Shown here: positions 56,144 through 64,000 of the stretch, one piece after another
How the letters are laid out: the number at the start of each line of letters is the position of its first letter
Position numbering within the stretch: position 1 is the first letter of the stretch
Assembly (NCBI GenBank): GCA_016716565.1
Contig: JADJWC010000004.1
Coordinates: 496,001-560,000 of the forward strand
Reading direction: 5' to 3'
Source: a bacterium
GTDB taxonomy: Bacteria; Bacteroidota; Ignavibacteria; Ignavibacteriales; Ignavibacteriaceae
DNA length: 64,000 nt
Program-made: the position numbers and the translations under genes
Notes under the pieces: model-generated
The model's input: the letters and a program-made list of their open reading frames with translations, nothing else
Database searches by the model: none
Told to the model about the DNA's origin: nothing

Positions 56144-56194
56144 GCACAATTCTTGCAAATATTTTTTTACATTTTAAAGTTTTAAGGTGATTAT

Positions 56195-57529
56195 ATGATT
56201 ACAGAAACTATTAACCCCGCTGAAAGAGTAAGAGAAGTTATCAGTAAATACATGCTGGCTGATGGTTTTCATCTCGTACTGGATTTAAAGAACAGCTACA
56301 GAAATAAAATTGTTGACGAAAGGAACGGTGACGAGTACATAGATTTCTTTACTTTCTTTGCGTCCAATCCATTGGGAATGAACCATGCAAAACTTAATTC
56401 TATGGAAGTAAGAGATTTACTAGGCTATGCTGCAGTAAACCGTCCCTCAAATTCTGATATTTACACTACATTGATGGCAGATTTTGTTGATACTTTCGGG
56501 AAAATTGCAAAACCGGATTATATGAAACATCTGTTCTTTATTGATGGCGGTGCTCTTGCAGTAGAGAATGGATTAAAAGCAGCTTTTGATTGGAAGGTTA
56601 GAAAGAATTTTAAAAAAGGTTATAAGGAAGAGAAGGGTCAGCAGGTAATTCATTTCAGAGAAGCATTTCACGGAAGAAGCGGTTACACGATGTCATTGAC
56701 CAACACTGATGTAAATAAAGTTAAATATTTCCCGAAGTTCAACTGGCCAAGAATATCTAATCCAAAGGTAACTTTCCCAATAGAGGACCATCTTGACGAA
56801 ATAATTAAGCTTGAAAATCAGGCAATACAGGAAATCAAATCAGCAATAAAAAATAATCCTGATGATATTGCCGTTCTTATAATTGAACCCATTCAATGTG
56901 AAGGAGGAGATAATTACTTTAGAAAAGAATTCTTACAGGAACTCAGGGACATCACTCTTGAGAATGATATTTTACTAATGTTCGATGAAGTACAGACTGG
57001 TTTTGGAATAACAGGAAAATTCTGGGCTCACGAACATTTTGTTCAGCCAGATATAATTGCTTTCGGTAAAAAATCCCAGCAATGCGGAATAATGGTTTCT
57101 GAAAGAATTGATGAAGTTGAAGATAATTGTTTTCAGCTTTCCGGTAGAATTAATTCTACCTGGGGAGGAAATCTTGTTGATATGGTTCGGTCTACACAAA
57201 TACTTGAAGTTATGAAAGAGGAAAAGCTTGTTGATAATTCTGCAAATCGAGGCAGATATCTGTTGAACAGGCTATATGAAATTCAATCCGCTTTCCCGAA
57301 TCTGATCAGTAATGCAAGAGGATTGGGATTACTTTGTGCATTTGACTTCCCTACTCCTGAACTTAGAAATAATTTCAGAGAAACTTGTGAGAAAGAAAAA
57401 CTGCTTATTCTCGGCTGCGGAGTAAAGACGATAAGATTCAGACCGATGCTTAATATCACAGATGATGAACTCGAAGAGGGCTTGCAGATAATTGAGAAAG
57501 TTCTTAGAATTATGTCGTCCAATAAATAA
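56195..57529 (+). CDS. lat: L-lysine 6-aminotransferase (lysine epsilon-aminotransferase)
   Basis: 444 residues of the class III PLP aminotransferases, closest to LAT. Conserved stretches: LDLKNSYRNKIVDERNGDEY, NPLGMNH, FFIDGGALAVENGLKAAFDW, FREAFHGRSGYTMSLTNTD, IEPIQCEGGDNYFR, DEVQTGFGITGKFWAHE, and the PLP lysine in IAFGKKSQQCGIM. Moves the 6-amino group of lysine to 2-oxoglutarate, giving 2-aminoadipate 6-semialdehyde, the substrate of the neighbouring dehydrogenase. The AAGGTGA before the ATG is a good ribosome site. Confidence 0.93.
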   Translation: MITETINPAERVREVISKYMLADGFHLVLDLKNSYRNKIVDERNGDEYIDFFTFFASNPLGMNHAKLNSMEVRDLLGYAAVNRPSNSDIYTTLMADFVDTFGKIAKPDYMKHLFFIDGGALAVENGLKAAFDWKVRKNFKKGYKEEKGQQVIHFREAFHGRSGYTMSLTNTDVNKVKYFPKFNWPRISNPKVTFPIEDHLDEIIKLENQAIQEIKSAIKNNPDDIAVLIIEPIQCEGGDNYFRKEFLQELRDITLENDILLMFDEVQTGFGITGKFWAHEHFVQPDIIAFGKKSQQCGIMVSERIDEVEDNCFQLSGRINSTWGGNLVDMVRSTQILEVMKEEKLVDNSANRGRYLLNRLYEIQSAFPNLISNARGLGLLCAFDFPTPELRNNFRETCEKEKLLILGCGVKTIRFRPMLNITDDELEEGLQIIEKVLRIMSSNK

Positions 57530-57553
57530 AAATAGGATTAACTACTTGCACAG

Positions 57554-57576
57554 AGCGGCTCCAGGTTGGAGCCGTT
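57554..57576 (+). terminator. Terminator after lat
   Basis: CGGCTCCA (57556-57563), loop GGT, TGGAGCCG (57567-57574), extended by two more pairs, then TTCTTGTTTT. It separates lat from rsmI. Confidence 0.8.
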
Positions 57577-57601
57577 CTTGTTTTAAACTATTTTTACAGC
57601 A

Positions 57602-58285
57602 ATGACAGGCAAACTTTATATAGTAAGTACACCAATCGGTAATCTAAAGGATATTTCACTCCGTGCAATTGAAACACTTAATGAAGTAGATTTTATTTTA
57701 TGTGAAGATACCCGCGTTACATCTGTGCTTCTTAAACAGTACAATATCATAAAGCAGCTGATATCTTTTAATGCGGTAAGTGAATCAAAAAAAATCCCTC
57801 CAATAATTGAGAGACTAAAGTTAGGACAAAGCTATGCATTAGTTTCCGACTCTGGTACGCCAGCAATTTCAGATCCGGGAATTCGATTAATTTCCGAAGC
57901 AATAAAAAATAACATTGAGGTATCACCGATTCCCGGAGCAACCGCTTTAATCGCCGCATTAACAATCAGCGGACTTCCGACAGATTCTTTTGTATTTGAA
58001 GGATTTCTTCCTCAAAAAAAAGGAAGACAAAAAAAACTGCAAGGACTTTCTGAAGAAGAAAGAACAATTGTTTTATATGAATCCTCTCATAGAATTGAGA
58101 AGTTGATCGATGAATTAGTTGCATACTTCCCTTCCCGATATGTAGTTATATCACGAGAGCTGACAAAAAAATTTGAAGAAACCTGGCGCGGTTTTCCAGC
58201 TGAATTAAAAGAGAAGATGAACGAGAAAACAATTAAGGGAGAATTTGTTGTGGTGATTGCTAATAAAGAGTGGAAATCATTTTAA
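57602..58285 (+). CDS. rsmI: 16S rRNA 2'-O-ribose C1402 methyltransferase RsmI
   Basis: 227 residues. LYIVSTPIGNLKDISLRAIE, CEDTRVTSVLL, YALVSDSGTPAISDPG and VSPIPGATALIAALTISGLP are RsmI signatures; ELTKKFEETWRG closes the core. It methylates the ribose of C1402 in the decoding site, with SAM. It is slightly shorter than the 280-residue E. coli form, missing the C-terminal extension. It is convergent with the RDD gene, 7 bases apart. Confidence 0.96.
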   Translation: MTGKLYIVSTPIGNLKDISLRAIETLNEVDFILCEDTRVTSVLLKQYNIIKQLISFNAVSESKKIPPIIERLKLGQSYALVSDSGTPAISDPGIRLISEAIKNNIEVSPIPGATALIAALTISGLPTDSFVFEGFLPQKKGRQKKLQGLSEEERTIVLYESSHRIEKLIDELVAYFPSRYVVISRELTKKFEETWRGFPAELKEKMNEKTIKGEFVVVIANKEWKSF

Positions 58286-58292
58286 AATATTC

Positions 58293-59033
58293 CTACTGTC
58301 CACCAACTAAATAATTATAGTCCTTCAGAATGGTATCCAGGAAAGTAATTGCTCGCAATGTTGAACTTATTCCAATTTTCTTTTCGATTACAGCTTTGGT
58401 TTTTTGAAGCATCTGCTCGTATAAAAAAATATCAGGATTCTTATAATTCATATCCAACACTTCCTTTATTATAGCGATATCCTTATCACTCAAAGCTGTT
58501 ACCTGCGGAAATTTTATCTCATAATTGATGGGTGTTGTTCTTAAAATTGTATCGTCAAGCTTCGCTTCGGTTTTTAGTTTGACGACAGTAGTGTTTGCAG
58601 CAAGATCACCAAGTCTTTGTCCTTTTCCGTTTACCAGCATTGTAACAATTCCGACTGCACCGTAGAGAAAATAATCTATCGGAGACAATATCCATCTTAA
58701 AAAGAAACTGCCGATTCCAGCCTGGCTTCCATCAAGTCTCACAACCCGCATTTTCATTATTTTTTTGCCAAATGATTGTCCATTAAGAAAAGTCTCACAA
58801 AGAAGATGATAAAAAAATACAGGCAAAAAGAAAATCACACCATATGCTACCGGAAAATAAAAAGCTGAGCCTTCTGTAGCATTTAGCAGCCAGATAAAAA
58901 GAAAAAAAACTGCAAGTACATACCCTACCATTATAAGCACATCTATGATTGCTGCAACAATTCTTTCACCAATACTGGCAACCGGGTATTCAATGTTTAC
59001 GTTTTGTGTTGTCTGGATTTCAATAGTTGACAT
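58293..59033 (-). CDS. RDD family membrane protein
   Basis: 246 residues. The RDD motif region is GERIVAAIIDVLIMVGYVLA (R and D of the family), then three hydrophobic segments with SFGKKIMKMRVVRLDGSQAG and LGDLAANTTVVK. It has a soluble C-terminal part of about 80 residues. Function unknown; it is last in a five-gene envelope operon after the DUF58 gene. Confidence 0.88.
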   Translation of the reverse strand: MSTIEIQTTQNVNIEYPVASIGERIVAAIIDVLIMVGYVLAVFFLFIWLLNATEGSAFYFPVAYGVIFFLPVFFYHLLCETFLNGQSFGKKIMKMRVVRLDGSQAGIGSFFLRWILSPIDYFLYGAVGIVTMLVNGKGQRLGDLAANTTVVKLKTEAKLDDTILRTTPINYEIKFPQVTALSDKDIAIIKEVLDMNYKNPDIFLYEQMLQKTKAVIEKKIGISSTLRAITFLDTILKDYNYLVGGQ

Positions 59034-59041
59034 AGTAGATA

Positions 59042-60373
59042 CTAAATCAATCCACGTGCCTTTAGTTCCAAATATTTATTTATTGTGTTTACAGAAAGAT
59101 TCTGAGGTGTGGTAAGTATAGACTGAATACTGTACCGGGCTAATTCCTTTACTATTAACCTTTTTTCGAAAGCAAATTTTTCCGCAATAGTTTTGTGATA
59201 AATATCCTCAACATCCTCTGCGGCCTTATCAATCAAAGCAAATAATTCAGTGTTGATAAAGAAAATCACGATTACCAGATGCGTTTGCGATAGTCTCCTC
59301 AGGCAAGCAAGCTGCCTTTGAAGTGCATTCAAGCTCTCAAAATTTGTGTACAACAAAATCAAGCTGCGATGGCTAATTTTTGTTAGTATCGTGCTCGAGA
59401 GAATTTCAAAATCAGATTCAAGAAAATCAGTCTTCTGATTATAAAGAAGCTCAAGAATATTTTCCATTTGGCGGGCCTGTCTATCTGCAGGAAGGATTTT
59501 ACTTATTTTATTTGAGAAAGTGATAATTCCCGCTTTATCATGTTTTAGCATTGCTATACTGGAAATCACCAACGATGAATTTATTGCATAATCAAGCAAG
59601 CTTAATCCATTGAACGGCATTTTCATAACTCTGCCGATGTCAATAACACTATAAACCTGTTGCGATTTTTCATCATCAAAATGATTTACCATTAATTGTG
59701 CTTTTCTGGCAGTAGCTTTCCAATTAATTGTTCTGTAATCATCACCTCTGACATAGTCTCTTATATGATCAAATTCCATTGAATGACCGATACGACGGAT
59801 TCTTTTTACACCGGCTTCTGTAAGTCTGTCAGAAATCGCCATCAATTCATACTTCTTCATTTGTAAATAGGAAGGATAAACAGGGACAATTTTTGTTCCT
59901 TCAAAGCTGAATCTCCTCTTTACAAATCCTATTGGTGAAGAAGCAAAAATATTTGTGCTACCAAAATTATATTCGCCCCTCTTTACAGGACGTAATGAAT
60001 AAGTAAAGACTTTTTCTGAGCCTTGTTCAAGTTTTACGTTAAATGAAAGACTACGAAGCTGAAATTCAAATGGTATCTCATCGATAATTTCACAACTGAT
60101 TTTAAATACATAATTATTTTCCAGGATAATTTTAATCTCATTATCATCACCATTTGATAAACGGTTCGGTACTGATCTAAAAGCATGAATTCCTTTTTTA
60201 TTTGCGAAGAGAATTATTGTATCAGCAATAAGTAGAAAAATCAGAGATGCAAAAAGTAGTTGGCTGATTACAAATAAAGGAGTTATGAAATACGAAAAAA
60301 CAAAAAGTATAACCAGTCCTGAAACTACCAGAAATAATCTTGAAGAAAGATAGAAAGACTTGAGTGCTTTCAC
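59042..60373 (-). CDS. DUF58 domain protein (von Willebrand-like partner of MoxR)
   Basis: 443 residues. Two hydrophobic segments at the N-terminus, then the DUF58 core: FDHIRDYVRGDDYRTINWKA and ARKAQLMVNHFDDEKSQQVY, the hallmark of the family, which precedes a vWA-like domain. MoxR ATPases with DUF58 partners act as chaperones for maturation of surface or enzyme complexes. It overlaps the MoxR gene by one base. Confidence 0.93.
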   Translation of the reverse strand: MKALKSFYLSSRLFLVVSGLVILFVFSYFITPLFVISQLLFASLIFLLIADTIILFANKKGIHAFRSVPNRLSNGDDNEIKIILENNYVFKISCEIIDEIPFEFQLRSLSFNVKLEQGSEKVFTYSLRPVKRGEYNFGSTNIFASSPIGFVKRRFSFEGTKIVPVYPSYLQMKKYELMAISDRLTEAGVKRIRRIGHSMEFDHIRDYVRGDDYRTINWKATARKAQLMVNHFDDEKSQQVYSVIDIGRVMKMPFNGLSLLDYAINSSLVISSIAMLKHDKAGIITFSNKISKILPADRQARQMENILELLYNQKTDFLESDFEILSSTILTKISHRSLILLYTNFESLNALQRQLACLRRLSQTHLVIVIFFINTELFALIDKAAEDVEDIYHKTIAEKFAFEKRLIVKELARYSIQSILTTPQNLSVNTINKYLELKARGLI

Positions 60374-61350
60374 TATCTAGGTACCTCTACCTTTTCGATT
60401 ATTGATTTGATTATTTCATCGGGAGTTCTTCCCTCCATTTCTTTTTCAGGAGTAAGGATAATCCTATGTCTCAACGCCGGATAAACAACATGGTTAACAT
60501 CATCTGGGGTAACAAAGTCTCTTCCATTCATAGCTGCAAAAGCTTTGGCTCCAATCATTATTGAAATTGAAGCTCTTGGTGAACCTCCCAAATAAAGATC
60601 GCTGTTATTTCGAGTTTTATTTACAATTTGAGTTATATAACCGGCTACCTTTTCATCAAGATGAGCAGATCGTACTTGTTCCCTGAGATGACGAAGTCGT
60701 TCTTTTGTAAATACTGGTTGAATTAAATTTAGATCATTTACATTTTTCCTGCTGTGAAGATCAAGCAGAATTTTAACCTCCTGTTCAGGAAGCGGATAAT
60801 CCATTTCAACTTTGAATATAAATCTGTCAAGCTGAGCTTCAGGTAGTTTGTAAGTCCCTTCGTGCTCAATTGGATTTTGAGTTGCAAAGACGGTAAAGGG
60901 ATTATCCAATTTGTATGTGTTTCCATCAACAGTAACTTGTCGTTCCTCCATCGCTTCAAACAGGGCCGATTGCGTTTTAGCCGGTGAACGATTTATTTCG
61001 TCAATCAAAATAATGTTAGAAAAAATTGGTCCGCGGTTAAACTCAAATTCAGATGACTTCATATTAAACACTGAAGTACCAAGAATGTCCGATGGCATCA
61101 AATCAGGTGTAAATTGAATTCGGGAAAAATGAGCAGAGATAGTTCTTGCAATTATTTTGGCAAGAAGTGTTTTAGCAATACCAGGAACTCCTTCTATCAG
61201 TACATGACCATCAGCCAAAATAGCGGCGATCATCATATCTATAATATTTTCTTGCCCGATAATTATTTTTTTGACTTCTGTTCTTACTTTGTCAATGGAT
61301 TCTTTTAGTTCACTGAGATCGGTACGTGGAGTTAAGTTTGTTTCTTCCAT
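60373..61350 (-). CDS. MoxR-family AAA+ ATPase
   Basis: 325 residues. Walker A GVPGIAKTLLAK near residue 56, Walker B ILIDEINRSPAKTQSALFEAM, and sensor region TVFATQNPIEHEGTYKLPEAQLDRF. It partners DUF58 in a chaperone-like module. The start is ATG 61350, which overlaps the stop of the DUF4350 gene. Confidence 0.96.
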   Translation of the reverse strand: MEETNLTPRTDLSELKESIDKVRTEVKKIIIGQENIIDMMIAAILADGHVLIEGVPGIAKTLLAKIIARTISAHFSRIQFTPDLMPSDILGTSVFNMKSSEFEFNRGPIFSNIILIDEINRSPAKTQSALFEAMEERQVTVDGNTYKLDNPFTVFATQNPIEHEGTYKLPEAQLDRFIFKVEMDYPLPEQEVKILLDLHSRKNVNDLNLIQPVFTKERLRHLREQVRSAHLDEKVAGYITQIVNKTRNNSDLYLGGSPRASISIMIGAKAFAAMNGRDFVTPDDVNHVVYPALRHRIILTPEKEMEGRTPDEIIKSIIEKVEVPR

Positions 61351-62522
61351 TATTTTGTTCTTTCGTAAAATTTTTCAATTCTGTGATTGATGTTAATTAA
61401 TTCCTCTTCTGTTATTTTTTTAGTGCAGCTAATTTTCTCAATATCTCTGAATAATGCTTTAATATTTGCTTCAGGAATCGAAGATTTTTCGGCAATTTTC
61501 TTCATCGTTTCATTATCAAATGTGCTCGTCTTAATAAAATATTTATTCCTGATATAGTCAAATAAATAAGCAACTTTCTTCTCAGCGATGTTTTTGTAAT
61601 CCTTCTGCTGATAATACAAATTACCGACTGTCTCAACAAATTCCAGTGTGGTGTTGCTCAATGGCTTAATTACCGGGATTATTCTCTGCTTTCTTCTTCC
61701 ATAAAAAATAATAAATAGAACAATTGAGCCAAGTATCAAGTAATAAGCCCACTTCAATGAAGTTTGGGAAATGATATATTGAAGTGCTGAAGCATTGAAT
61801 TTGTTGCCATCTTTATAATAATCATCCCAGAATGTTTCCTGCAGAGGGAGATGCGATAGTGCTATGCTTACGTAGTCGTTATTTCCTGAATTCATCAGAT
61901 GATAGTTTGTAAAAGCTAAAGGAACTGTATTCAGGAAGAAATTGCCGTTCCCGTATTTTATTCTGATGAAGTTTGCATTGTCATCCTCATTTTTTCCAAG
62001 TATTTCAACAAATGATGTATCAAATTCACTAAAGTAATTTTCAAAATTACCTTTGCGATAGTGATAATCATTTTCTGATTTTAATTCTGGAAGTGTAAAA
62101 TTTATTCTTGCTGAGTCTTCACTGAAAATGTTATCGTATGATTTTATTTTTAAAGAATCGGCGAGCGGGCCATAAATTCCAAAAGCAGAAATGAATACAT
62201 TGTTACCTGTTGCTACATAATTGAGAAGATATTCAATATCAAGTCTGTCGGGTGAAAAGTAGGAATTAATAAAAATATAATTTGTGTTATAGAAATCCTG
62301 ATCTTTGAGGATATTATAAATGGGTAATTCCTTTATACTGATGCTTTCTGGAAATAATTCTTTTGCGGCATCAGAAATAATGTATCCACCGTAAGGTATC
62401 TTATCTTTTCGTGCAAAACTTTTACTCCAATCAACTTCTTCAGGTTCAAGGCTTTTAATAACCGTCAACAGAATTAAAGTTATTAAAAGTGGAACCAAAT
62501 ATTTTAAATTCTTTTTTTTCAT
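61350..62522 (-). CDS. DUF4350 domain membrane protein
   Basis: 390 residues. The N-terminal membrane segment (KYLVPLLITLILLTVIKSL) leads into a soluble extracytoplasmic domain (to about 230) ending NFFLNTVPLAFTNYHLM, the DUF4350 region. A second membrane segment (WAYYLILGSIVLFIIFYGRR) and a C-terminal cytoplasmic helical part follow. It overlaps both neighbours by one base. In similar operons it accompanies MoxR and DUF58. Confidence 0.85.
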   Translation of the reverse strand: MKKKNLKYLVPLLITLILLTVIKSLEPEEVDWSKSFARKDKIPYGGYIISDAAKELFPESISIKELPIYNILKDQDFYNTNYIFINSYFSPDRLDIEYLLNYVATGNNVFISAFGIYGPLADSLKIKSYDNIFSEDSARINFTLPELKSENDYHYRKGNFENYFSEFDTSFVEILGKNEDDNANFIRIKYGNGNFFLNTVPLAFTNYHLMNSGNNDYVSIALSHLPLQETFWDDYYKDGNKFNASALQYIISQTSLKWAYYLILGSIVLFIIFYGRRKQRIIPVIKPLSNTTLEFVETVGNLYYQQKDYKNIAEKKVAYLFDYIRNKYFIKTSTFDNETMKKIAEKSSIPEANIKALFRDIEKISCTKKITEEELININHRIEKFYERTK

Positions 62523-63295
62523 CAGGCTTTAATCAAAGCGTAAAGTTTATTAAAGTCAACTTTGAATGAATTGATTATACTCTCATCAACCAGGAAGTCA
62601 CCGTACCAGATTCGTTCAAAGCCTAAAGTTGTATTTCTGAAAACCGATGCAATCTGAATATCTCTGATTTCATTTAAATATTGATAATTGGTTTTATTAT
62701 TCCTCAGTTCAATTAAACCTTTACCCGAAAGTAATTGTAACGATTTCAGATACATATAACGTATAGCAATTTTATATTGCTTACTTTCTATGGCAGCAGA
62801 AATATGATCATCAAAATTCATCTGATTGATATCTTCATCTTCCTCACTCAATTTCAATTCGCTCGAGTTAATCTTTCCAAATAAAAAACCACGTCGATCA
62901 GCTTTTAATAACCCTCTGATAATTAGAATCAAAGCTATTGCCATTAAACCATAGTAAAGAATATCAAGTAAAGTTGAGTACGCTTTCGACGAACTCAGAA
63001 TAATTAGCTGCTGATTGATCCAGTTTTTGATTTTAGTTATCCAATCATCTGCTTCTTTCGGACCTCCATCGTAATTAAAAGCTGAGTCATTTTTGTATTT
63101 ATCCAAAAATCCATCGGGAAGTGTCCTTAGATTTATAATCAAACTATCTTCTTTAGCTGAATATATTTTTTTGGTCGAATCAATATCTGCAGTATAATCA
63201 GGTTTAACAACTGATGCTGCTTTTTGGGCATAGTTAACTTGTACAAAAAATACTATAAAAACTGACAGAAAGAGATATATCCGAATAAAACTCAT
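62522..63295 (-). CDS. DUF4129 domain membrane protein
   Basis: 257 residues with a signal peptide (ends VNYAQ), one membrane segment (LLDILYYGLMAIALILIIRG, near 113-133) and a C-terminal cytoplasmic DUF4129-like domain containing KQYKIAIRYMYLKSLQLLS and FERIWYGDF. It overlaps both neighbours by one base. Its partners in the operon suggest an envelope chaperone or protease module. Confidence 0.82.
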   Translation of the reverse strand: MSFIRIYLFLSVFIVFFVQVNYAQKAASVVKPDYTADIDSTKKIYSAKEDSLIINLRTLPDGFLDKYKNDSAFNYDGGPKEADDWITKIKNWINQQLIILSSSKAYSTLLDILYYGLMAIALILIIRGLLKADRRGFLFGKINSSELKLSEEDEDINQMNFDDHISAAIESKQYKIAIRYMYLKSLQLLSGKGLIELRNNKTNYQYLNEIRDIQIASVFRNTTLGFERIWYGDFLVDESIINSFKVDFNKLYALIKA

Positions 63296-64000
63296 TACTT
63301 TATTTGATCGATTTGTTCCAGTAACCCGGGAGCTTCTTTGCGTTCAACAAGGTTGTAATAGTGAAATGCAATTGCAACAGTGCTGATTGAATAAAGAATT
63401 ACTCCAAGTGATGAAATTATAGATGTGATGATATAAAGAATTCGGTTCAGTCCGCTTGATTCAGAATCAACTCCGGAAAACGCTGTGACAAACATCATTA
63501 TATAAGTTGGAATGTAAAGTGCATACGTCAAAAATCCTTGAATTATTCCGATGACTAGTATGAATCCAAAAGTGAACCACCAATTGTCCTTAATCAATTT
63601 GATGCAACGGCTTACCGCATCAAAGAATCCAATTTCCTCTTCGAGTCTGACGATGAAAATAATTGAAAGAGTAATTGAAAGGTAGATACCAGGAACAATT
63701 AAAAAGACAAATCCCAATCCAACAAAAAATGAATAACCTATTCCTGTCAAAAATACTGGAAAGAAGATCTTTTTAACTCTCTTCCATACATCGTCAATCT
63801 CAAATACTCCGGTTTCTGATTCTTTGTAAAACAATAAGATGCGCATAAGTAACTACCGTAATTATCACATAAGATATGATCATAAAATATAGCAAAAGCA
63901 GAAAGGAAATCCAATTCATTCCAAATCCTGATTGTAAGCAAAATTGAACATCGAAGATTGATAAATCCCCATAAACACACCAGCCAGAAGAATAAAAGGC
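63295..64000 (-). CDS. Multi-span membrane protein, 5' end beyond the window (frame broken once)
   Basis: At least 230 residues in this window and open at its 5' end. It has five or more hydrophobic segments and resembles the membrane domain of glycerophosphoryl-diester-type or DUF975-like proteins; no named function. The frame breaks near 63828 in a run of four T: upstream the frame gives NWISFLLLLYFMIISYVIIT and then YAHLIV, and downstream YKESETGVFEIDDVWKRVKK; one surplus T restores it. It is the first visible gene of the DUF4129-DUF4350-MoxR-DUF58-RDD operon. Confidence 0.7.

Noticed and set aside
55998..56194. Lysine riboswitch in the lat leader
   Set aside because: The conserved AGAGGTGC-type core and its paired regions are not seen.

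Overview
The window is AT-rich bacterial chromosome, most likely from an Ignavibacteria-type member of the Bacteroidota/Chlorobi group. Four secreted proteins end in the type IX sorting module with the NYPNPFNPST-type motif typical of that group. Several promoters fit the Bacteroidota consensus (TTG, about 20 nt, TAnnTTTG). The genome has LolCDE, DsbD, PlsY, a FadL-like outer-membrane protein and a Tsp protease, so the cell is Gram-negative. Korarchaeal-style or phage genes are absent; apart from short palindromic repeats no mobile element or CRISPR array was seen.

Layout. 1-2405: end of a nonulosonic-acid (sialic-acid-like) locus (SDR tail, KdsC-like phosphatase, NeuB-like synthase) and a sterol-desaturase family protein. 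2406-10645: a phosphate-starvation island with a metallophosphoesterase, a small unknown protein, and pstS-porin-pstC-pstA-pstB-phoU-pstS2. Three promoters here share one layout: CTTAAC-like hexamers every 11 bp, a 10-nt gap, then TAnnTTT(G/A). 10700-17423: two secreted type IX proteins and a FadL-like protein. 17554-18550: four tRNAs (Pro, Arg, His, Glu) followed by three tandem units made of the tRNA-Glu 3' end plus a terminator. 18670-21826: lolC/E-like permeases and lolD. 21831-30905: leucyl aminopeptidase, NrnA, 2-oxoacid:ferredoxin oxidoreductase, DsbD, NAD synthetase. 31188-34126: PspC and LiaF-like proteins, an alkyltransferase-like protein, a GDPD. 34222-42809: prfB with its programmed frameshift, then an operon-like series encoding an archaeal-type HMG-CoA synthase/thiolase/DUF35 trio plus a split AtuA (DUF1446) and a cyclase-like protein, then miaA and pcm. 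43139-47058: two tandem secreted proteins whose 3' 1.2 kb is duplicated. 47071-53592: tRNA-Gly, tRNA-Cys, plsY, htrA, purB, a Tsp protease and an unknown gene. 53869-57529: a lysine-degradation module (Rrf2 regulator, ALDH7-type dehydrogenase, lysine 6-aminotransferase). 57602-64000: rsmI and a MoxR-DUF58-DUF4350-DUF4129-RDD operon.

About a dozen single- or double-base frame breaks lie in otherwise conserved genes, several at short homopolymers. I read most of these as consensus errors, not decay. The prfB break is the exception: it is the genuine recoding site.

The strongest leads are the Pho promoter architecture with its unknown 64-residue target, the tRNA-Glu-derived repeat array, and the archaeal-type HMG-CoA synthase complex linked to a split AtuA.
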